From contig NC_088934.1 in assembly GCF_038396675.1 (NCBI RefSeq), positions 44,617,501 to 44,681,500 of the forward strand: DNA of 64,000 nt, written 5' to 3'. A program made the position numbers and the translations under genes. The notes under the pieces were generated by a model. It did not search any database and was not told the DNA's origin. It saw only the letters and a list, made by a program, of their open reading frames with translations. The first letter of the stretch is position 1. Each line of letters starts with the position of its first letter. This DNA is from Hydra vulgaris (Eukaryota > Cnidaria > Hydrozoa > Anthoathecata > Hydridae). This document shows positions 55,299 to 64,000 of this stretch, in pieces.

Positions 55299-58200
55299 GA
55301 GCCTATGAGAGTAAAAGTGGACCAAGTCCAATTTTTTTCAAATGACCCTTATGTATGTAAAACTGCTGAAAATTTGCTATATTTTTAGAGCAAAAACGGA
55401 CCTAGTCCATAACACATTTATTTCTTATTCAACAGAGGGCAGCACATTTTTACTCTAACAATAAATCACCAGGTATAGAGAGTAATAGTGGACCAAGTCC
55501 ATTGATAGTGCTTTAATGTAAGAAATCAAGATTCAAGACCACATAAACTACACATTTTCTTAGAATTATTATTATTATATTAGAACAAGAATAACATTTG
55601 TACAGGTAAGATGCTTTAAATGAATATCTGATTATGGTTTTATATTAATATAGTGAAGTATACAGCACTTTCACACTTTATAAAGTGACAAAACTGAAAT
55701 AGTTTGGTGAGCGATAATATAAGATTTATTCAATTGCTCTCAGCAGGAATATAAATATTGATTTGTTAGACAGTAGATATAATGGTCTGTCACTACCAAA
55801 GTTACAGCCTCTTTAGAAAGGTCTATTTTGTGGCTTTAATAACATCTAGCTAGGGGAGCACTTGCATGCATGTTGTGTACATGTACATTATTCTTTCTAA
55901 TGATATTCTGAATGTATGTAATATTTAAAAAATATTTATTGTAGAATAGTGTAAACATGCATTCACGAGCCGCACGCATGGTGTCACTGGCATTGATAAA
56001 GTGCAAGAAGGTTCAGAGATCTCTAGCTACAGATACAACAATTGCAGATCCTAACTTAGCAGCAGATATACAGACAGAACGTTCGACATTAGCAGCTGAA
56101 TCTCCGATTGTAGCCGATAATTCACCGGTTGTAGCAGTTGAATCTCCAATTTTAACAACTGAATCTCCGATTGTAACAACTGAATCTCCGATTGTAACCG
56201 ATCAACGCCCTCGAAAACGAAAACGTTGTGTAACGAACTGGAAGAAAAATGTGATTAAGCGCTTACGAAATACAGGTAGCGAATATGTAAAGCATGGCGG
56301 AAAGTTACAAAAAGCTAAGAAATTAAACGAACATTATTTAATAAATCACAGTTGCAAAAACAAATGTGCTGAAAATTTGACTTTAGAGCAGACTAAAACT
56401 CTGTTTGAAAATTTCTGGAAATTGGGAGATTTTGATGCACAAAATCTGTTTCTTGCTGGCTGCGTGAAACAATCAACAGTAGAAAGTAGACGACCAAGAG
56501 TAAGAAAAAACAAAATTACGAAAAATGAAAAAAAACATGCAAAGGATTTTGCACGAGTATACTCTGTGTTTGCAGATAATAAGCCCGTTACTGTTTGCAA
56601 ACCATACTTCTTGGCGATATTTGACATTAGCAGCGGTCGACTAAATCGTGCGTTAGTCAACCAACGGGAGAATGGTGGTGTGTCAGGCAAAGATGGACGA
56701 GGAAAATATGATCACAAGACACAACGCATTTATGAGGAACATATCACTCGCATTAAAGATCATATTCGCATGTTTCCCACAAACGAAAGTCACTATACTA
56801 GAAGTCACAGTGCATCTCGCCGCTTTCTACCTGCTCATTTGACGTTATCCACTATGTACGACATGTATAGAGAAAAATGCATACAGGATTCAGTCGAACC
56901 CCAAAAAGAGTGGAAATTTCGGGACATTTTTAATCATGAATTTAACTTGACGTTCCATCAGCCACTAAAAGATACGTGCAAGAAATGTGACATTTTTAAA
57001 ACAGACATTGAAATAGAAAAAACTGAACACAAAAAATCTCAACTAAAAGCAGCGCATGAGATTCATTTGCGCAAAGCAGAGAAGGCGCGTCAATCCTTAA
57101 AACTAGAAAAGGAAAATGAAGACAATAAACATGCATCTTTTTGTTTTGACCTGCAAAAGGTCATGTCATTGCCTTGCCTTACAACCAATGAAGTTTATTA
57201 TTGCCGGCAATTATCAGTGTATAATCTAGGCATTCATGACCTTAAAAATGACAATGCAGTGATGAATGTATGGCATGAGGGAACAGCCTTACGAGGTGCA
57301 GGTGAGATCGGTTCATGCTTATTGGCATATTGTCAAAATCTGGCAAATAGGGATATTACGTCTATTACAGCATTCAGCAAAAATCGAAATATAAAACTGC
57401 ACTGTTATGGATGCATTTGACGCAGACGACGAGTATTGAACTGGTGAATCATAAGTTTATGGTCTCTGGGCATTCTTATTTGCCTAACGATGCAGATTTT
57501 GGAATAATTGAGAGAGAAAAACCAAAATCCACAGAGATCTTCGTGCCAGAACAGTGGTACAAATTGATCGAGAACTGCTCTATGAAGAAGCGCTTCAGTG
57601 TTGCAAGATTAAGCACTGATAATTTCAAGAGTGTGAAGCCCTTATTGAAATTAATTACAAATCGGAAAGTGGATGAGAGTGATCAGAAGGTCAACTGGCT
57701 GGATATGCAATGGCTGCAACTTAGAAAGAACGAGCCATACAAACTGTTTTTTAAATACTCTGTAGATGATGACGCATCATTCAGTTTCATTTCGCTAGCG
57801 AAACGCGGACATCAAACGAATCTTAGTGAAGCGAGTTTGGCTCCACTGTACCGTGGAGCAACAAAACTGAGCAAAGAAAAATACTCAGATCTAATGAAAC
57901 TGTTAAAGTATATTCCTCCCATCTATCATGACTTCTATCAAAAGTTGGAACACAGCGGTCACAAAAAGGATGTACTAGAAGATGAACTGCTCGATGACAG
58001 CGGCGATGATGATCAGTAAAATCGTGTGGTTTTTATTGTACTGTTTGTAATAATGAGGACTATTTTTGCCGATAAATAGTAAATAGTAATTGTGTTTTTT
58101 TACAACATAGTATGAATTTGTACTACTTGTCTTAATTTGAATTGCTTTTGTAAACGAATAATATGAAATTTGTTCATGATTTTACACTAAAATGATTTAG

Positions 58201-58446
58201 CGATTTGTTGATTATGTCTAAAGAAAAAATGGACCAAGTCCATAACTATTATTATATTATTAATAATTATTCAAAAATTTATTTGTGCATTTCACATATC
58301 TTGTTGTCTAAGAAAAAAGATTTAAAATGATACTAGACATCAATAATATTACATATGGCTGATTTATAATATATGCAAACACTAAGAACGCTTATTTCTA
58401 ACAATATAGAAATATGGACTTGGTCCACTTTTACTCTTATGGGCTC
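55299..58446 (+). mobile_element. 3148-bp DDE transposon, 32-bp TIRs, TSD ATTT
   Basis: Left end GAGCCTATGAGAGTAAAAGT, right end (reverse strand) GAGCCCATAAGAGTAAAAGT. Both continue into GGACCAAGTCCA, giving 30 of 32 matches. ATTT flanks both ends (55295-55298 and 58447-58450). A paralogous uninterrupted copy of the target, AAATGCGCATTTAAAACTT at 58671, has only one ATTT, confirming a 4-bp duplication. Further TGGACCAAGTCCA or close variants lie at about 55395, 55490 and 58230, so each subterminal zone holds extra copies of a TGGAC-CAA-GTCCA palindrome. It carries a transposase-like gene on +. Confidence 0.92.
55957..58019 (+). pseudogene. DDE transposase of the 55.3-58.4 kb element, frameshifted
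   Basis: Frame 1 (55957-57417) starts MHSRAARMVSLALIKCKK. It has AESPIV-type repeats, a basic region (RPRKRKRCVTNWKKNVIKRL), KCAENLTLEQTKTLFENFWK, then VSGKDGRGKYDHKTQRIYEE, MFPTNESHYTRS, FNHEFNLTFHQPLKDTCKKC and SFCFDLQKVMSLPCLTTNEV YYCRQLSVYNLGIHD. Frame 2 continues from about 57411 with SIELVNHKFMVSGHSYLPND ADFGIIEREKP to PIYHDFYQKLE and an acidic tail, with TAA at 58017-58019. Putative catalytic residues are FDLQ (first D) and FGIIE (E). The second acid is lost: SKNRN stands where the relative at 13.3 kb has SDSCVPQNRN, consistent with a 15-bp in-frame deletion. A frameshift follows directly. I believe this protein type appears in animal databases as uncharacterised DUF7869-like proteins (recalled, not checked). 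Confidence 0.82.
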
Positions 58447-58450
58447 ATTT

Positions 58451-59080
58451 AAAACTTGTTTGAATACGCATTATTCTGGTATGTATGTTAGTCATTTTAT
58501 TGTGTTAAACACGCATTAGAATTACGCTTCAGATGCGTTTTAAAACGAGTATGCAATGTGAATCCAACTAAGTATCAAACTCGCATTTGAAACTCTTGAT
58601 AAGCAAAAAGCTAAATAAGCAAAAAACACAGTAATTAGATATTATTCAATATGGTGTTTTCTTGGTATTAAATGCGCATTTAAAACTTTTCAGAATCCGT
58701 GTTTTTCACGAATGCTTGTTAGCCATTTTACCGAGTAGAACACGTAACAGAAATACGTTTTAGACCCGTAGATTATTGGACACATAACACGCGTCTGAAA
58801 CGTGTTTTTATTACATGTACATACAAACGCGCACACGCATTGGCTCTAAAAGTAATAAAAAAAACTAATACTTGAAAATTTTATTAAATTAACCTGTACA
58901 GTTTTCAATATGCACATCTATACTATAGTTTTATAATATAAAAATACATGTTATATTAATTTTATAAGAACAAACTCGCACCAAAATCTTCTATTAGTAT
59001 ACGAATGTATTACTTACCTTTTATTTTATTTTTTAAATGTATTATTTCTTACAGTTACTGTTTATACAACTAAAAATTGG
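58451..59080. repeat. diverged repeats around the insertion site
   Basis: ATTTAAAACTT..GAATACGCATT..TTAGTCATTTTATTG at 58447-58520 resembles ATTTAAAACTTTTCAGAATCC .. TTAGCCATTTTACCG at 58676-58740. These are two copies of one unit, the first split by the transposon. No gene seen. Confidence 0.7.
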
Positions 59081-59107
59081 GAAGAGTGGGGAGAAGTGGG
59101 ACACGTA

Positions 59108-59160
59108 AATTTTTTTTTAGGGTAATTGCAATATATATTGCAATTACCCTAAAAAAAATT
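59108..59160. repeat. perfect long palindrome
   Basis: AATTTTTTTTTAGGGTAATT followed by GCAATAT and its exact inverse gives a 53-bp hairpin with almost no loop. Just upstream, GTGGGGAGAAGTGGGACACG (59085) resembles the pogo-type end of 14181, so this may be a transposon remnant. Confidence 0.85.
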
Positions 59161-60239
59161 GAAATCCATTTTGTTGAAAGATCTGACTGCATTCGCTTTT
59201 GGTGGTACATCATAAAGAAGGAAGACTTCAAAGAAAAAAAAAACTTCTGATGTTTTTCGATAGTTCTACCAAATTTAAGAAATCTATATTAGTAAAAAAG
59301 AAATTAATTTAATTAAAGGAAAAATTTTTACTTAAATCTGAATGCATGCAATCAGTTTAAAGTGAGACACATTACACATCCACAAAAATATTAAAAGTTT
59401 CAATTGAGTTAGTTTTACCTTTCTGTATTCTTTGTCGCTCATTTCGCCTTCTTCGTCACCCTTAAAAAGACAAACAGCAAAGAACTTAATACTTTTATAA
59501 CACTATATAACTTGATACGTAAAAGCAAAGATTAATAACAATATAAAAATTATAATGTTTGTTTGTTTAATAAAATTTTTATCAGTTGCAGTGTTAATAA
59601 TGTACATGTCATTAACAATTTTAACATAAATGCAATAAATAGATAAATTCAAATAATAACTTGAATGTATATCTAAATTAGTGAGTTTATTTTGTATTTA
59701 TTATTGGGTATATATAATTTTAGTCAAGTTTTTAAAAAACTGATGTTATTAAGAAACTGCAAGAGTTTTGCTTATAACAATAATAAAACATTTTTTCTCT
59801 CCCTTGCTAAGGAGTGTTTTCATTACTTTACCATACATAGAGATTCCATCTTTCTATGTAAATACTCTTTGTAAAGATTCCATCTTTACATAGAGTATTT
59901 GATCCTTTCAAAAATTCAAATTTTGCTAATTTTACATTTTATATTTTACCCTGGGTTTAAAAGAATAGAGCGTCCATGAAATCATTTAGCTGCATTAAAA
60001 TTTGCATTTCTTATTGTGCATTTTACTTTTATTTTTTATTTGTTAGTTTTCAAATTTAAATGCAGATTTTCATAAAGAAATGCATAGTTTTCATGCAGAA
60101 ATGCATAGTTTCATTTACAGAACAACTATAACATTAAAACCATCAGCAATATGAAACAAGTTATAAACATTAAAAATTACAGATCTTAAATAAATTATGG
60201 GTACAAGTAGCAAAAAAGACATTTAGCAAATGGCAATAA
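59161..60239. other. AT-rich spacer with one candidate small exon
   Basis: Only the short exon-like segment at 59419-59460 (-) and the tandem AGATTCCATCTTT near 59840-59885 stand out. Confidence 0.4.
59419..59460 (-). CDS. candidate 42-bp exon, unrecognised
   Basis: Acceptor TTTTTAAG, then 14 in-frame codons GDEEGEMSDKEYRK, then donor GTAAAA. Base composition is sharply less AT-rich than its surroundings and highly charged. No neighbours are recognised, so this is tentative. Confidence 0.3.
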
Positions 60240-61420
60240 TTAATTTATGTTATTATCATTCTCTTTGTTTAAAATTCTTGCAGTTACAGCAAATGCAACA
60301 AACAGATTTTAAACTTCATTGTCTAAAACTTTCTCAAACACAATGTTTCTTTCAATCACAATGTTTCTATTTAAAATAAATTGATGAAATTCTGTTGCCT
60401 TCCAATGTTCTAGTTTAAAAAGACCTCTTAGACTTCTAATTTAGAAGCAGTGGACTGATCAACTTTCAACATTTGATTTTAAATCAGTCGTTTCTGATCT
60501 TTCTCAAAGCTAATATAAATTTTTGATTTGAATTTCACACAACATAAAGATATTGATGACACACTTCAAGAAAAAAATTGCGCGTAGTCTCAATGGCTAA
60601 TGAAAGAACCATATCTAAACAATTTATTATAAATCTCATGCTATTCCTGTTCTTATGTAATGGGTAAGCATTTGACCTAAGTTCAGCATCAGTTCTTAAA
60701 ATTGCATTATTATTTGTATAAATACTCCTTTTTTTAAAATTACTCTGTCACAGAAGTTTACCAATCACACTCATTTTTTGATGTGTGAACATCTAACAAA
60801 CGCGTGTGCTGGAGCATCACAAATAAAACTATGCAAAATAAACTTATTCTGTTTTTCATTATTAACTAACCCATTAATTATTAGATTAATAACTTCTGCT
60901 ACAAAACCTTGTAAATAAAATTGTGTCATGAAAACCTGATGGTATTCAATTTCCAATATAAATAGCCACTGGAAAAGGACAAGATATTATATTTTACTAT
61001 TGAACAAAAAATTGGTTCCAATTGCTCATTATTGGAGCACTGAGTAGAAAGTCCATCAGTATTTACATCAATAGTTATAAAGTTAATATCTACATCAAAC
61101 CTTTGTAAATCTAAAGGCTATTACACTTGCTCAATTCAATGTGGATACAATATAATGTGGAGAATGTGAATGTGGTAATGTTTGGACATCTTTTGATATT
61201 TTTCAAATTTTCTAGACTGCATTAGAATTAGTAGTTTATTGTTTACTGCATCTCTTATTAAATTATGTATAATATACGCTGGTTTGGGTTCAGAATCAGT
61301 ATCACTGAATTCAACATCACTAGAAAAACCAACCATATTTGATACTCTACTTTGACTATCACCTAAATGTATATTCACTTTATAGATATATAATTCTTTT
61401 AAATCATTTTTACTTATTTT
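60240..61420 (-). pseudogene. CACTA/EnSpm (tnp2)-like transposase relic
   Basis: In - strand order the readable blocks are DVDINFITIDVNTDGLSTQC SNNEQLEPIFCSIVK (a DGxPxxxSS..WPIL-type block), FPVAIYIGN, FVAEVINLIINGLVNNEKQN KFILHSFICDAPAHAFVRC (an FICDxPARAF-type block), and further down WKATEFRQFILNRNIVIERN. The order DG..WPIL, AIYxG, ICDAPARAF, KATEFRxFLLY is that of tnp2-type transposases (family knowledge). Many frameshifts; termini not found. Confidence 0.6.
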
Positions 61421-61543
61421 TCGGAAAGATCTTCAGGTAACAGTTCATCTAATGAACTTAACATTATATTACATAGTATATCTAATATATCTACGTAGAT
61501 ATACCTTCATTACAGTTTGCACTGATATGTTTGTATATGTAAT

Positions 61544-61588
61544 AATAATTTAGCAGAACAATAAATATTATTGTTCTGCTAAATTATT
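61544..61588. repeat. perfect 22-bp-arm palindrome
   Basis: AATAATTTAGCAGAACAATA is followed at once by its inverse, with essentially no loop. It lies in an AT-rich spacer. Confidence 0.9.
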
Positions 61589-61724
61589 GTCACGTATATT
61601 AACATACAGTGAAAACTGTAATAACTATATATGTATACAATCGTGCAGGACATTTACAAACATTTATATTATAATTGTTTTTATAACTTATAAACAAATG
61701 ACGTGTAAAGACCTGTGATGGTAT

Positions 61725-61890
61725 AGATTAAACCATAATAATGATATTAATAATAATAAAAATAATAATATGACAGTATTAACAACGATAATAGTAATTA
61801 AAATAATAATAATATTAATAATAATAAAAAAATAATATAACAGTATTAATAACGATAATAGTGATCAAAATAATAATTATATTAAATACA
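61725..61890. repeat. tandem AATAAT-rich duplication
   Basis: ACAGTATTAACAACGATAATA at about 61773 and ACAGTATTAATAACGATAATA at about 61840 mark two copies of a ~66-bp unit built of ATAATA blocks. Confidence 0.8.
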
Positions 61891-62034
61891 GCAAGGGTCG
61901 AAATAATATATCATAACTTAATATATATCAATGACTTATATTATAAGTTTTTAATATAATATTAAGTTATAAGTTATAACTTAATATTATGATAATGAAC
62001 TTGATAATAAATAATATTAGGTACTAGGGTGGCC

Positions 62035-62639
62035 CTAAAAACAACTTTTTTGAAAAAAATCTGCTCCCACCCCTTAAATGTGTTCTATATAATACGAAAA
62101 CACTAGGTTTAAATTTTTTTTGAAAAAAACATATTTATAGAGGTCCCCCAAGACCCTTTAATATTTAACGGGTCCCTAATATTTTCAAAAAAAAAGTTTC
62201 TCAAAAATAGGTCAACCTGGTACTCAAATGAAGCGCAATTATATAAAAATTTCAAAAATAATATTCATTTTGAAAAATAAATTTGAAGTTTAAACTTATT
62301 TATCACAATTATCATGAAAAATTCACTTATTTCATTTTTTGCTAGAAAACAAGATTTTTACGTAGTAAAACCTAAAATAACTATATTATTTCAAAATGAA
62401 TGTTATTTTTGAAATTTTTATATAATTTCGCTTCATTTGAGTACCAGGTTGACCTATTTTCGAGAAACTTTTTTTTTTTAAATATTAGGGACCCGTTAAA
62501 TATTAAAGGGTTTTGGGGGACCTCTAAAAATATTTTTTATTCAACAAAATTTTAAACCTAGTGTTTTTATATTATATAGAACACATTTAAAGGGTGGGAG
62601 CAGATTTTTTTCAAAAAAATTGTTTTTAGGGACACCCTA
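62035..62639. mobile_element. 605-bp foldback MITE, TSD TTAGGTAC
   Basis: The arms of about 270 bp are inverted copies: left TAGGGTGGCCCTAAAAACAA, right (reverse) TAGGGTGTCCCTAAAAACAA, continuing through GGGTCCC, ACCTGGTACTCAAATGAAGC and AAAAATTTC. TTAGGTAC flanks both ends (62027-62034 and 62640-62647). No coding capacity. The 8-bp duplication suggests hAT-type mobilisation, but the ends are not typical hAT ends. Confidence 0.92.
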
Positions 62640-62647
62640 TTAGGTAC

Positions 62648-62934
62648 GTGATTAAAATTTGTATAAATATTATACTGTTATATATCATTGGAAAGAGGAT
62701 TAATGCAGTATTTTAAAGATGAAATAATTATCAAAATTGAACAATTCCTTTAAAAACTATGACGATTTAAATTTTTTTTGATATATGGATTTGTTGGAAG
62801 AAACTGTGGTCAAAATTAAGTTTTTTTAAGCTTAAATAGTCATAACTTTGTCAATTCTTATCTAAATACAAATATCTTGATATCAAAAGATAGGTGTAAG
62901 AGTGGCTACAAATTTATGTTTATCACTAGCCTAG
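62648..62934. other. AT-rich spacer, no gene seen
   Basis: Nothing could be supported. Confidence 0.4.
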
Positions 62935-62998
62935 TTTGTTGCCCTCTCTATCCCCCTAGATCAACCCGTTGATCTAGGGGATAGAGGGGGCAACAAAC
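62935..62998. repeat. GC-rich 31-bp-arm palindrome
   Basis: GTTTGTTGCCCTCTCTATCC..CTAGATCAAC, a one-base spacer, then GTTGATCTAGGGGATAGAGG..AACAAAC. It is nearly perfect and much more GC-rich than its surroundings. Confidence 0.9.
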
Positions 62999-63852
62999 CA
63001 CCACCTTTACTATAAGAAATCAAACACTTTTTTTAGAAAAAAGTATTTTTTTAAGACATATGTAATTTAAATATACAAAAAAGGTTGTTATAAATTTATA
63101 TTTATATGGAGGTGGGTGTGGTGGTGATGGTTTGATACACCCTAGTATCAAAAAAATTTGTCTTCGCAAATATTTTTATCTTTATTAAAATGAATTCAAT
63201 CAGTATACAATATAAAATTATGTTATACAAGAATTTACGTATACAAGTGGTGTTTACATTGAATTATGTGAGGGGCGTATGCTCTCCCAACCCTAAAAAT
63301 AAAAAAATTAATGAAGAAAATAATTACTGTTTCCTAAATTCTCAAACAAAGTTTTTTCTGTATAAAAAAGGTTCTATAAATTAATATCGGGCATCCACCA
63401 AGTATAGAGGGTGAATGTAAAACTCATGGTAATGTGTTGATGATGTTTTAACACACCCTAATATAAAAAAAAAATTCAATTATGAAATATCTGATTGGTT
63501 ATTTAAAGTACAACAACAAAGAATAATAGAAACAAAAATCTTCAAACTATTTTGTACTTGAAATAAATAAACGTTACCAGTAGCAACATATGACTTGGAT
63601 ACTAAAGATTAAATAATACAATAACACAAAAGATTAAATAGCATAATACACAAAAACAAACTATATTTCTCTATACATACACACAAAAATACACATTAAT
63701 CTCTTACCAATTAATGAAGTTATGTTAAAGATGTAAAAGAATTAAAAAAGACTAAGCAGTAACAGTAGTTTACTAAAGAAAACTTAAATTTCAATTTATA
63801 CTTTTTGTTACAAAACCTTTAGTTAGCATGTATCAATAAAGTAAACATCTTT
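62999..63852. other. AT-rich spacer, no gene seen
   Basis: The related phrases GATGGTTTGATACACCCTAG (63127) and GATGTTTTAACACACCCTAA (63442) mark a diverged ~315-bp repeat. No gene is supported; the short frame at 63190-63384 is not convincing. Confidence 0.45.
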
Positions 63853-64000
63853 GGCATGTATCAATAAAGTCCATCCATGTAAAAGCGGGACAAAAAATTG
63901 AAATTTTTTAGTCCCGCTTTTACATAGATGAACTTTATTGAGACATGCCAAACTTTTCAGTCCCGCTTTAACATGGTTGGACTTTATTGATACAGCGGGA
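63853..64000. repeat. inverted and direct copies of an AGTCCxxCCATGTAAAAGCGGGA unit
   Basis: GCATGTATCAATAAAGTCCA..TGTAAAAGCGGGAC is followed by its inverse (GTCCCGCTTTTACAT..ATTGAGACATGCC) and then by another inverted unit (CAGTCCCGCTTTAACATGG) at the window edge. This is probably the terminal region of a DNA transposon that continues to the right. Confidence 0.7.

Noticed and set aside
63190-63384. 64-codon + frame as a gene
   Set aside because: Asn/Lys-rich with no signature and no splice or promoter context; likely chance.

Overview
The window looks like genomic DNA from an AT-rich, transposon-dense animal. The evidence is very high A+T, spliced genes with GT..AG introns, long (AT)n and (TG)n microsatellites, and many relics of hAT, pogo, CACTA-like and non-LTR elements plus tRNA-derived SINEs. 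This composition fits a hydrozoan cnidarian such as Hydra, but the species is inferred, not proven.

Host genes. Positions 1025-10391 (+) carry the last eight coding exons of a G protein alpha-s subunit (GNAS-type). The exons join in frame to 250 codons ending in RQYELL, and the 5' exons lie outside the window. Its introns hold a 1 kb 19-bp minisatellite, a 151-bp T-rich tandem array, a duplicated splice donor, a SINE and a (TG)n(TA)n tract abutting an acceptor. Positions 48899-49912 (-) carry an intact intronless class A GPCR. Weaker host-like candidates are a coiled-coil/CxxC gene with homopolymer frameshifts (52359-53078, -), a terminal-exon candidate at 51533-51760 (-), a 42-bp exon candidate at 59419-59460 (-) and two exon candidates near 16.3-16.6 kb (-).

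Mobile DNA. 11.8-12.8 kb is a foldback element. 12.7-14.2 kb is a decayed DDE transposase gene (-), and a pogo-like element with TA target duplication (14181-15814) sits inside it. 17.9-20.26 kb is a decayed ZMYM-type hAT copy (-). 20.26-31.1 kb is one CR1/L2-like LINE (+) interrupted between its endonuclease and RT domains by two hAT elements of different subfamilies: 22024-25829 (TSD GTTTGAAC) and 25858-28702 (TSD ACCAAGGG). 31-35 kb has an inverted-repeat element, a SINE and hAT relics. 38.2-48.7 kb holds at least four copies of one Jockey-like LINE family in both orientations plus a second LINE family. 53.9-55 kb is another hAT relic. 55299-58446 is a complete but mutated DDE transposon with 32-bp TIRs and a 4-bp TSD, supported by a paralogous empty site. 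60.2-61.4 kb is a CACTA (tnp2)-like relic. 62035-62639 is a foldback MITE with an 8-bp TSD.

The most interesting item is the 55.3-58.4 kb transposon together with its diverged relative at 12.7-14.2 kb. They appear to define a DDE transposase family (FDLQ ... SDxC/QNRN ... HSxxE) with long subterminal TGGAC-CAA-GTCCA palindromes and ATTT target duplication.
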